Source: Sarcina sp034439435 (GTDB lineage Bacteria > Bacillota > Clostridia > Clostridiales > Clostridiaceae). From it: a stretch of 64,000 bases of DNA. Every line of letters starts with the position of its first letter. The first letter of the stretch is position 1. Positions 35,430 through 43,191 of this stretch are shown piece after piece. A program made the translations under genes and the position numbers. The notes beneath the pieces are model-generated. The model made no database searches and was not told the DNA's origin. It saw only the letters and a program-made list of their open reading frames with translations. The stretch spans positions 744,001 through 808,000 of the forward strand of contig NZ_JAPCKJ010000001.1 of assembly GCF_034439435.1 (NCBI RefSeq). Reading direction: 5' to 3'.

Positions 35430-37508
35430 CTACTTTCTAACCTTTTCTATATTAACTTGAACTGTCTTATATGAAGGCTCCTTTGAATAAGGATCAAATA
35501 TAGATGGTGTTAATGCATTTGTTTCTATGTAATGTATTGGTGCATATAACTCTTTTTCCTTAACATTATCAGTTAATCTAGCAGTGAATTTAGATGTAAC
35601 TCCATTTGATGAATGAACTAACACCTCATCATTTTGCTTTATGCCAAGCTTTTCTCCATCTTTTCTGTTTATATCTATATAAGCCACTTCTGGAACTATG
35701 TTAGTTACAGCCTGGATTTCTCTTGTTCTAGTTTGAGTATGCCATTGTCCTACTGTTCCTCTTCCTGTATTGAAGTTAAATGGGAACTCTTCATTTGTAG
35801 CAGTTGGATTTTCAGCTACATCTTCAAATACAAATTTAGCTCTTCCACTTGGAGTATAGTATTTTCCGTCTTCAAAAAGTCTTCTCTCATCTGACTTTAA
35901 TTCTTCTCCTTCTCTACAAGGCCATTGAAGTCCCTTAGAACCTCTTAATCTTTCATAAGATACTCCTGTAATATCACAAGGCATTCCTTTACTACATTCT
36001 CTTAGAAGCTTGAAAGCATCCTCTGGAGTTCTCCATTTATCTAAAAGGCTACCCATTCCTAAAGCTTCTCCAATTCCTAAGAATATTTCATAGTCGCTTA
36101 GTTCTCCTTCTTCCTTTTCTAAAACAGGAACTAAGGCAGAAAGTCTACGCTCAGTGTTTATTAAGACGCCTTCCTTCTTAATTGCAGGAACTGAAGGTAG
36201 GTATAAATCACATTCACTTGAACTGTCTGTATCTTCATATATATCTTGAACAACAAAGAAATCTAAGTTTTCCATAGCCTTTTTAAATGTTTCATTATTA
36301 GTCCATGAATGTCTTGGGTTAGTACAAACTACCCATAGTCCTTTAATTTCACCCTTGTTTATTCCATCTATAATTGCAGGATAAGGAAGAGTTGGTTTTG
36401 TTGGAAGCATTTCTTCATCTATATCTAAAATGTCAGCAACAGCTTTTCTTCTTTCCTTATTATCATATTCTCCACCACCATAAAGACCAGTTGTATTACT
36501 AAATGCTCTTGATCCCATAGCATTACATTGACCTGTTAGAGAGTTAGCACCTGTACCTTCTCTTCCAATGTTTCCTGTCATTAAAGCTAAGTTTATTATG
36601 GCTTGGGCTGTTCTAACAGCTTCATAACTTTGGTTAACACCCATTGTCCACCAGAATGAAACTCTCTTTCCTTCGTGGATTATTTTTGCAAGTTCTAAAA
36701 CTCTCATTTTAGAGATTCCAGTTTTCTCTTCAACATCTTCTAAAGTATATTTTTTAACATGTTCTTTGAAATCTTCAAAACCTTCAGTATGGTTATTTAT
36801 ATACTCTTCATCTATCCATCCTTTTTCTATAAGCACGTTTGCTAAAGTATAGAAAAGAGCTAAATCACCCTTAGTTTTTATGTCAATCCACATATCTGAG
36901 TTCATAGCTGTTTCAGATTTTCTTGGATCTATGGTAATTATTTTAGCATCCTTATTTTTTCTAACTCTTCCCCAAGCTATTGGATGAGCTATAACTGGGT
37001 TTGCTCCAATAAAAAATATAGTATCTGAAAGCTCTAAATCATTTAATGTATATGGCGGTGCATCAAAACCAAAACTTTGCTTATGAGCAACAACTGCTGT
37101 AGCCATACAAAGTCTAGTGTTACCATCACCGTTAATTCCCATATAAGTTCTTCCTACATGCCCTAAAAGAGCCATTTCTTCTGTTGGTAATTGTCCTGTG
37201 CTTATGTAAGCTACGCTCTCTTTACCATACTTTTCTTGAATGGCTGTCATCTTTTCAGCAAATAGATTAAATGCTTCATTCCACTCTATTGCCTTTCTTT
37301 CTCCATTTTCCATTTTAACTAAAGGCTTTTTAGACCCTTTAAATTTAGTGCATTGTTTATCTAAATTAAGTCCTTTTATACAAGAAAACCCCTTATTAAC
37401 TGGATAATGAGGTGTAGGAACCACTTTTTTGATCTTACCATCTTCTGTGTAAAAATCTATATTACATGCAAGTGCACAATAGTTACATGTAGATTGTACT
37501 CTTTTCAT
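35430..37508 (-). CDS. Molybdopterin oxidoreductase, nitrate reductase catalytic subunit
   Basis: 692 aa DMSO-reductase family enzyme with an N-terminal [4Fe-4S] motif (CNYCALACNIDFY...GFSCIKG) and bis-MGD domains (WTMGVNQSYEA, TGNIGREGTGANSLTGQCNAMG). There is no Tat signal, so it is cytoplasmic like NarB-type enzymes. Nitrate as substrate is inferred from family and context; formate or other oxyanions remain possible. Start ATG at 37508 is chosen because GGAGGA is six bases upstream; a start at 37538 lacks an SD. Confidence 0.87.
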   Translation of the reverse strand: MKRVQSTCNYCALACNIDFYTEDGKIKKVVPTPHYPVNKGFSCIKGLNLDKQCTKFKGSKKPLVKMENGERKAIEWNEAFNLFAEKMTAIQEKYGKESVAYISTGQLPTEEMALLGHVGRTYMGINGDGNTRLCMATAVVAHKQSFGFDAPPYTLNDLELSDTIFFIGANPVIAHPIAWGRVRKNKDAKIITIDPRKSETAMNSDMWIDIKTKGDLALFYTLANVLIEKGWIDEEYINNHTEGFEDFKEHVKKYTLEDVEEKTGISKMRVLELAKIIHEGKRVSFWWTMGVNQSYEAVRTAQAIINLALMTGNIGREGTGANSLTGQCNAMGSRAFSNTTGLYGGGEYDNKERRKAVADILDIDEEMLPTKPTLPYPAIIDGINKGEIKGLWVVCTNPRHSWTNNETFKKAMENLDFFVVQDIYEDTDSSSECDLYLPSVPAIKKEGVLINTERRLSALVPVLEKEEGELSDYEIFLGIGEALGMGSLLDKWRTPEDAFKLLRECSKGMPCDITGVSYERLRGSKGLQWPCREGEELKSDERRLFEDGKYYTPSGRAKFVFEDVAENPTATNEEFPFNFNTGRGTVGQWHTQTRTREIQAVTNIVPEVAYIDINRKDGEKLGIKQNDEVLVHSSNGVTSKFTARLTDNVKEKELYAPIHYIETNALTPSIFDPYSKEPSYKTVQVNIEKVRK

Positions 37509-37569
37509 ACATTTTCCTCCGTTCATAAACATAACCAAACATTGTTAATTTTTTATCATACTTAATTGG

Positions 37570-37610
37570 ATTATATCATTATGTTTCCTAAAATAATATG
37601 ATAATTATCA
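37570..37610 (-). promoter_or_regulatory. Promoter with Crp/Fnr-like site for the nitrate reductase operon
   Basis: TATAAT at 37570-37575 (minus strand) lacks a good -35. A perfect palindrome TGATAATTATCA (37599-37610; half-sites GTGAT-N4-ATCAT) is centred about 41.5 bp upstream of the predicted start near 37563, the class II activator position of Crp/Fnr proteins. Confidence 0.6.
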
Positions 37611-37662
37611 CGCTTTTTGTGTATATTATGAGAAAACAATGCTTGCACCTGTTTTTATTTTA

Positions 37663-38427
37663 TCAAATACAGTATTTTAAATATCCTAACAGTAATAAAT
37701 GTAAGGGATAAAATATATAAAATGTCCATTTAGTATTTTTACTTACCCCTAATTTTCCATTATATTGAGCTAGTAAAGGAATTGTAAGTAATAATCCTAA
37801 CTGATAAAGTTCCCACCACCAAAGACTATTATTAATATTAACAAAACTTATGATTGGGCTACACAGCATACCAATTGAAACTATTAAAAAACCTATAATT
37901 TGGTTTTTAAACTCTCCATGATTTGCCCCAAAAACTAAAGTCCATAAAACTCCAGTATATCCCCAATCCCCTCCTATTGAAAATATACATATGATAAATA
38001 TAAAAATTAATTTTAAGCATATATTGATTTTTTTATTATTCCAAATATTAAGAGCAATTAGTCCTAAAAGAAGAGTAAATATAACACTAGTGGGAAATTG
38101 TATTTGTATTCTTATACCATCATTAAAAGAAATGGGTGGCACCCCCGTTGCAAAAAAGAAAAAAGCATAATGAGCTATTATTGTAAAAATTGAAAGCCTC
38201 AATATATACCTTCTTATATTACTAGTTTTATAATATCCCTCTGCTATAAAATAACACATAATAGGCATTGTAATTCTTCCTATTCCATACATTAATTGCC
38301 CCATAAAACTTTCTTTAGGAACAAATACCACTGCAGTATGGTTAAGTACCATAGCCAAAATAGCTATAAACTTTAAATTATTAGCACTTAACCCTTTAGA
38401 TATATATCTCTCATTTACATACTCCAT
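37663..38427 (-). CDS. TraX family membrane protein
   Basis: 254 aa polytopic protein with about 7 TM helices. The N-terminal LSANNLKFIAILAMVLNHTAVVFVP and GIGRITMPIMCYFIAEGYYKTSNIRRYILRL are typical of TraX, known as the acetylase of F-pilin and common as chromosomal homologues in Firmicutes. Here it has no conjugation neighbours and probably acylates another envelope substrate. It ends 155 bases upstream of the nitrate reductase start. Confidence 0.88.
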   Translation of the reverse strand: MEYVNERYISKGLSANNLKFIAILAMVLNHTAVVFVPKESFMGQLMYGIGRITMPIMCYFIAEGYYKTSNIRRYILRLSIFTIIAHYAFFFFATGVPPISFNDGIRIQIQFPTSVIFTLLLGLIALNIWNNKKINICLKLIFIFIICIFSIGGDWGYTGVLWTLVFGANHGEFKNQIIGFLIVSIGMLCSPIISFVNINNSLWWWELYQLGLLLTIPLLAQYNGKLGVSKNTKWTFYIFYPLHLLLLGYLKYCI

Positions 38428-38790
38428 AATTACCTCCGCATACCTTTTGTATTTTTATACAATTATAACTATATTTTCTAAATAAAAAACGAAGATAATT
38501 CTAAAGACTTTCTAAAGTTTTTTTAAATTTAGTATCTGTTTTAAACAATTATATACTATTGTGATATAGTTGTTTATTAAACTAACATAATGAATAATCT
38601 AACATTATGACGAACTAAAGTCCAGCAAGGATTGTTGCTGAACTTTTTATTCTAAAATACAATACATATAGATTATGTTATAGGTCTTATTTTTAAATAG
38701 TTTTTATAAATTTACTCTTGATAATCATATAGTTATTTAGAAACGCAATTTATATATAGTTAGCTAAAAATTTCAATATTTATAATTAAG
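38428..38790. other. Interval upstream of traX
   Basis: AT-rich, no ORF with RBS. The only structure is the hairpin at 38617-38647. The 38791 side borders the decayed RidA gene, so this may be eroded coding DNA. Confidence 0.45.
38617..38647 (+). terminator. Orphan terminator-like hairpin
   Basis: AAAGTCCAGCAA, loop GGATTG, TTGCTGAACTTTTTATT: a 12-bp stem with one mismatch and a U-run on the plus strand. No plus-strand gene lies upstream. Confidence 0.6.
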
Positions 38791-39159
38791 CTAAACTTTA
38801 AATTCTACTGCATCAAGTTGAAATTGAAGCCCCTCTTATCCTACATAATGAGAGCTTTCTGTTTGTATTGATTTTCGTGCTGGATACTCGCCGTTAAATC
38901 TTTCCTTGATTGCTTTTTCCATCACATGTATATTCCAAATATCTCTAAATAAGCAATCAATCTTTACCACAGATTCTAAAGTTAAGCCGATTGCTTCCAG
39001 TCGTTCATTTAACTGGTCTAAGACACCATTAATTTGATTTTCAATTGGTTGATCAATGTTACCCACACAATAACTTATGAAAACAAAATCGCCAGCTTCA
39101 ATAATTCCAAAGTTCGTCCACTCCTCATTTACATCACTTCTTACAAAGTTTCCTTATAT
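38791..39159 (-). pseudogene. RidA/YjgF family protein, degraded
   Basis: The frame reads GNFVRSDVNEEWTNFGIIEAG and continues through VKIDCLFRDIWNIHVMEKAIKE to SIQTESSHYVG, then a TAA stop (38836-38838), then EGLQFQLDAVEFKV in the same frame to TAG at 38791. At the 5' end AGGAGGAAAACT is followed by ATA TAA where ATG would be expected, so the start is also lost. Two independent lesions make this a pseudogene; a GTG-initiated 76-aa remnant is unlikely to function. Confidence 0.8.
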
Positions 39160-39188
39160 AGTTTTCCTCCTTATAAATACAGCCTAAA

Positions 39189-39719
39189 TTAATGAATCAA
39201 AGAGCTTTTAGCTTTATTAACTTCTTCATTTGAAATAATATCTTTTTCTTTTAGCATAGTAAGGTTTTCAATTTGCTCTGTAAGGCTAAATCCCGTTCTT
39301 AACTTTTTAACACTCTCTTCTTCTCTTTCCTTTGAAGTTTTAATCATTGAAAATATCTTTCTAAGAGATGACTCAGTTATTTCCGCAATCTCTAAGACCA
39401 CTTCCTCGGAACATATTCTTATTTTTCCATAGCCAAAATCAAAATCACTCTCTATGTATTTAATTTGACTTAAAATAATTTCTTCTTGCTTTGTTTCTCC
39501 ATAACGTTTCTCCACATATATAAGTCTTGAAGTCGTAAAAATTATCAACACATTGCTGTCCCCATATAAATCTGAAATAAAGTGTTGAACATTTTCTCCT
39601 TCCGGAAGCCCTTTTTCAAATTCTTCTAGTTCCTTATTGCTCTCTCTTCTCTTAATACTCTCAGTAAAGAAATCTTTTTTTGATTCACTCTTCCTTAATC
39701 CCTCTCCAAAACTTCTCAT
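39189..39719 (-). CDS. PH-like and SHOCT domain protein
   Basis: 176 aa soluble protein. The middle (residues 40-135) resembles a bacterial PH domain (NVLIIFTTSRLIYVEKRYGE, IKYIESDFDFGYGKIRI). The C-terminal 30 residues TEQIENLTMLKEKDIISNEEVNKAKSSLI form a SHOCT helix pair, an oligomerisation module. The N-terminus is charged. Function unknown; such proteins often act in membrane or stress complexes. It neighbours pseudogenes. Confidence 0.75.
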   Translation of the reverse strand: MRSFGEGLRKSESKKDFFTESIKRRESNKELEEFEKGLPEGENVQHFISDLYGDSNVLIIFTTSRLIYVEKRYGETKQEEIILSQIKYIESDFDFGYGKIRICSEEVVLEIAEITESSLRKIFSMIKTSKEREEESVKKLRTGFSLTEQIENLTMLKEKDIISNEEVNKAKSSLIH

Positions 39720-39860
39720 ATCACAGCCCCCTTTTATTAACTATTTATTAACCATTATAACATTATATGGAATTTAACTGAAATACTTCATTTAAATATA
39801 GCTCACTATTAATGTTTATTCATTAGGACCTATTTATTATTTCTAAACCCTAGGCTTATA

Positions 39861-40033
39861 TCATTTTTCATTTAATTCAAAAAGTCTTTGTGTTGGAAGA
39901 TTATATTTAAGCTTAACAATGCCAGTCCTTCCATCTCTACACTTTGCAAAGTTAAGTTCTAAAACATCTTCATTTGAAATTTTCTTATCCTCTTTAGATT
40001 TATAATAACCCTTTCTAAAAAGTTTAATTATTA
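39861..40033 (-). pseudogene. C-terminal fragment of a DnaB-like replicative helicase (phage type)
   Basis: An open frame without start reads RKGYYKSKEDKKISNED, then VLELNFAKCRDGRTGIVKL and a short tail to TGA at 39861. The segment LNFAKCRDGRTG corresponds to the DnaB C-terminal pattern of the type IAKQRNGPTG before the final strands. Only about 55 residues remain. Upstream the frame enters a run of nine A residues (40034-40042) that links it to the fragment at 40024-40197. Confidence 0.65.
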
Positions 40034-40197
40034 TTTTTTTTTAATAGATTAATATTTGGGTTAAGCTTTTCAGTAGAACAGGGTTCCTCATTTGAGCTCA
40101 CCCCTCTTTGCTTTTCAGCAGACTGCTTTTTTCTATTTGAATCTAACCCCATTTCTAAAGCCTTTTTTTGATTAAATCCTAAATAATTAAACTGCAT
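40024..40197 (-). pseudogene. N-terminal remnant of a phage-type replication protein
   Basis: GGGAGG six bases upstream supports ATG at 40197; the product starts MQFNYLGFNQKKALEMGLD, like the N-terminus of clostridial phage replisome-organiser proteins, then runs into low-complexity residues and ends LLKKNNN at the poly-A tract. 57 aa. With the helicase tail just downstream it looks like a deletion fusion of a prophage replication module. The family assignment is from memory. Confidence 0.5.
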
Positions 40198-40527
40198 AAT
40201 TTTCCCTCCCAAAATAACACCTAAAAAATTTATACATTCTTATGTTAAACTCTCTTTCACTATATAAATACTTTTAACTTTGCCTTTCAGCTGTAAAAAT
40301 CTTAAAAAAATTTATTTTTGTGATTTCTACCAAAAAAAATTCTGTAAAAATAGTCACGCACAAACTACTTTTACAGAATCTTTACTCTCTGAATTTATAA
40401 TTAGCTTTACATAAATAATTCTTTTTTCTAATATATATGAACTTAAGTATTAGTACTATTGTTCATAATGCATTATAATAACATTATGAAAAAAATTACA
40501 TAAGATTTAAATCTTAAGGAGAAAAAT
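40198..40527. other. Intergenic region upstream of the plus-strand membrane gene
   Basis: No gene. It contains a minus-strand terminator (40339-40379) with no annotated transcript, and a TATAAT at 40473-40478 on the plus strand that may serve the gene at 40528 (weak -35). Confidence 0.45.
40339..40379 (-). terminator. Orphan minus-strand terminator
   Basis: Minus strand ATTCTGTAAAAGTAGT pairs with ACTATTTTTACAGAAT, followed by an eight-U tail. No minus-strand gene lies between it and the divergent gene at 40528, so it could end a small RNA. Confidence 0.7.
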
Positions 40528-41142
40528 ATGAAAAGAGTTAAAATCAAAGATGTGATGAGCATTTTTAAAAATGTTCTTTTAGGAAACAAAAGAAACATAT
40601 TTCTTATATGTCTTTTAAGTTATTTTATACTATATGTATTATCAATAGGATCAATAAAAATAGCTAATTTAATTTTCAATCTTTTCGTTATTGCACTTAC
40701 TATTGTAATAGATTGTGGTGTTATAGCTTCAATAGATAAGTGTTCTAAGGAAGATATTAAATTAAGCTTTAAAGACATTTTTATTTTTAGTAAATCTAAA
40801 TTAAAGTTAGGGTTATTTTGGTATATACTTATAGCATTTTTAAATTCTATGTTAGGAGTTGTAATAGCAGCTCTACCATTTAAACCTACAATAATGGTCT
40901 TAAGTTTATTATATTTTTCAATAACTGCCATAATAACTCCACTTATGATTATATCAATATCAGGACATACTATAGTAAATAAAAAGAACTACATTTATGT
41001 TATTTTTGCAATGATATTTATTATTTGGGTTAATTTCCTTCCTTTTGTAGGAGAAATACTAAACTTTTTAATAAAACCTTTTATAATTCTTTATTTAATA
41101 TCTTTATCTGAAGCAGAAAAAAAAGCTATAAATAACCTTTAA
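40528..41142 (+). CDS. Polytopic membrane protein, unknown
   Basis: 204 aa with about five to six TM helices (residues 22-42, 45-68, 92-115, 118-142, 153-173, 178-196) and few charged residues between them. The RBS AAGGAG precedes ATG. No family recognised; it has the layout of small DUF975/YesL-like integral proteins, but this is not supported by motif. One of the few plus-strand genes, closed by a strong bidirectional terminator. Confidence 0.7.
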   Translation: MKRVKIKDVMSIFKNVLLGNKRNIFLICLLSYFILYVLSIGSIKIANLIFNLFVIALTIVIDCGVIASIDKCSKEDIKLSFKDIFIFSKSKLKLGLFWYILIAFLNSMLGVVIAALPFKPTIMVLSLLYFSITAIITPLMIISISGHTIVNKKNYIYVIFAMIFIIWVNFLPFVGEILNFLIKPFIILYLISLSEAEKKAINNL

Positions 41143-41149
41143 ATTTAAT

Positions 41150-41196
41150 AAATAAGGTATTATCAAATTTTTAACTTTTGATAATACCTTATTTTT
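41150..41196. terminator. Bidirectional terminator
   Basis: AATAAGGTATTATCAAA and its exact complement with a short loop, T-rich on both sides, between convergent genes. Confidence 0.9.
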
Positions 41197-41209
41197 GTTA
41201 ATCTATAAA

Positions 41210-41635
41210 TTAAAATAATAAATAAACCGAATATATTAAAGCTAAAATACCTAATACCTTTAAATAACTTTCATACATATCAGACATATTATCTCCACTA
41301 GAATCTTTTAAAGAAAAAACATGTTGAATTTCAAAAACAAATCTTGTAAATTTCACACAAAGAATTCCTATAATACTTAACGCTATTATTGCAATAACCT
41401 TAGAAATCATTAACTCTTTGAAATTCAAAGCTCCTACAATTAAAAGAATTAAGAAATATACTGCTAAAATACCTATTTCTAAATTTTTCTTTAGCTTTTC
41501 TTTATTTCTCAAGTTAATTTTCACATCATTACTTACTTTTTTATAATCATCAAATTCTCTACTAAAACACTCTGCGCTTTTACAGATTAAATTTTTATCT
41601 TCGTTTACCTCTCCACATCTTCTACATACTTTCAT
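41210..41635 (-). CDS. Zinc-ribbon membrane protein, unknown
   Basis: The N-terminus MKVCRRCGEVNEDKNLICKS carries CxxC plus a third Cys and CF, a small zinc ribbon; then come three to four TM segments (residues 52-72, 76-100, 125-141). About 141 aa. Start at 41635 is chosen because GGGGAGAGG precedes the ATG. Zinc ribbon plus TM helices is common in Firmicute proteins of unknown role. Confidence 0.72.
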   Translation of the reverse strand: MKVCRRCGEVNEDKNLICKSAECFSREFDDYKKVSNDVKINLRNKEKLKKNLEIGILAVYFLILLIVGALNFKELMISKVIAIIALSIIGILCVKFTRFVFEIQHVFSLKDSSGDNMSDMYESYLKVLGILALIYSVYLLF

Positions 41636-41797
41636 AGAACCTCTCCCCAATCCACTATATACCTAAATTTTATAATATAAAATTTAGTATATGTTTCTCT
41701 ATCTTTTAATTTAACAATATATTTACACACTTGAAATTAGGCCATATCTTAAACTAGTGTTAATAATATAGTATATAAGTATTGAATTGTAAAATAA

Positions 41798-41836
41798 AAA
41801 ATATCGTATATTCTCTTTTGAATAATACGATATTTT
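41798..41836. terminator. Terminator downstream of the GNAT gene
   Basis: AAATATCGTAT / ATACGATATTT with an 11-16 nt loop; both flanks are A/T-rich so it may work in both directions. Confidence 0.75.
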
Positions 41837-41863
41837 AATTATATTTAATGAGTATTTTTCAAG

Positions 41864-42745
41864 TTAGTTTCTATGCCAATAAAAAGTATAATGTGAATGT
41901 TGTTTAAAACCTATAGACTTATAAAAATCACTGTCTGAAATAACATATGCTTTTTTAGCTCCTAAATTATATGCTCTTTTTAATCCTTCCATAAGAACCA
42001 ACTTAGCAATCCCCCTATTACGATACTCTGGAATTGTACATATAGGCTCAACATAAACATAATCAGTTTTCTCGCTATACCATAAGCCACAATATGCAAC
42101 ATATTCATCACGTTCATTTTTAGCTATTACATGTAATAAAGAATTTAAATGTGGTGCTGATAACATTCTCTTTTGCTTATTGATAGTTTCCTCATGAAGT
42201 GGTGCCTGTCCTTCATGATTAAATCCTTTCCATAACAACTCATGGTGTTTATATAAATCATTTTCTATATTAATATTTTTTAATTCTATGCCCTTAATTG
42301 GAGTTAAATTAAAATCCATATCCTCTAATGTGAGTTCAAGTATGTTTTCAGTTTCTTCACACTTAGAAAAACCATAACTTTGTAATAAATTTAAACTACT
42401 AGTATCTGTATTATTTACAGCAATACCAATTCCATTTTCATCACTAAAAGTTTCAATACTATATTCTAGCATCTCTTTTTCTAGCCTCTCAAACCCAGAT
42501 TTCACTCCAAAAAATCCTTCTCCTAAATAGTGGTCATATGTTGCCACACCTATTAACTCTTCATCACAAAACCATAATCCAATCTTGTCTACTAAATTAT
42601 TATTAAAGTCTGGATGATAAAACATCCATTCCCATCTTGCCCAATTCCAATTTATATGTATGAGATTATCTTGAGATAACTCAATGAAAAAATCACAGAC
42701 CCTATGGTAATAAGTATCGTCAAATTTTCTAAAACTAATTTTCAT
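41864..42745 (-). CDS. GNAT family N-acetyltransferase, two-domain
   Basis: 293 aa. The C-terminal GNAT domain has EPICTIPEYRNRGIAKLVLMEGLKRA (motif A) and DSDFYKSIGFKQHSHY (motif B). The N-terminal half contains a second degenerate GNAT-like fold (GIGIAVNNTDTSSLNLLQSYGF). Such tandem GNATs include small-molecule and antibiotic acetyltransferases; the substrate is not evident. Flanked by a terminator and a MITE-like repeat. Confidence 0.85.
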   Translation of the reverse strand: MKISFRKFDDTYYHRVCDFFIELSQDNLIHINWNWARWEWMFYHPDFNNNLVDKIGLWFCDEELIGVATYDHYLGEGFFGVKSGFERLEKEMLEYSIETFSDENGIGIAVNNTDTSSLNLLQSYGFSKCEETENILELTLEDMDFNLTPIKGIELKNINIENDLYKHHELLWKGFNHEGQAPLHEETINKQKRMLSAPHLNSLLHVIAKNERDEYVAYCGLWYSEKTDYVYVEPICTIPEYRNRGIAKLVLMEGLKRAYNLGAKKAYVISDSDFYKSIGFKQHSHYTFYWHRN

Positions 42746-42932
42746 CTTATCATTCCTCTCATCTAAAATAACTAAAGAGTAAATTTAAAAATAATTCTAT
42801 ACCATACAAATTCCTATATATAACCTAATTAATTATACCATTATTTTAAAATATATCCTGTTTTTTCTATTTAAACAAACTGCTAATTTATGCAATAATT
42901 TCAATATATATGTTAACAAAAATAAAAGTGAT

Positions 42933-43163
42933 TGTATCAAAATAACTTATAAATAAAACTTATAAATAGTATGAAGAGAATATCTGAATAAGCTTTAGAA
43001 TTTAAGCTATTACGTAGAAGATTTTACGTTAAAAAGCGAAACTGTTTGACCGAAGGGAGTTTTTCGCTTTAGTAAAATCTTCGGAGTAATTGCTATAAAT
43101 TCTTAGTGAAATTCAGTAATTCTCGGAATATATTTATAAGTTTTATATTAGAGTTTTGATACA
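42933..43163. mobile_element. MITE-like 231-bp inverted-repeat element (type B) with conserved core hairpin
   Basis: Ends are TGTATCAAAA and its complement TTTTGATACA. Inside, TTATAAATA/TATTTATAA and AGAATTTAAGC/GCTATAAATTCT form further arms. The centre (43012-43088) is ACGTAG, arm AAGATTTTAC, GTTA, arm, CTGTTTGACCGAAGGGAGTT, arm, GTAAAATCTT, CGGAGTA. No ORF. It fills the 446-base gap between the GNAT and ABC-F genes. Confidence 0.8.
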
Positions 43164-43191
43164 GCCCCTTTTATAGTAGTTGTCTACAGTA

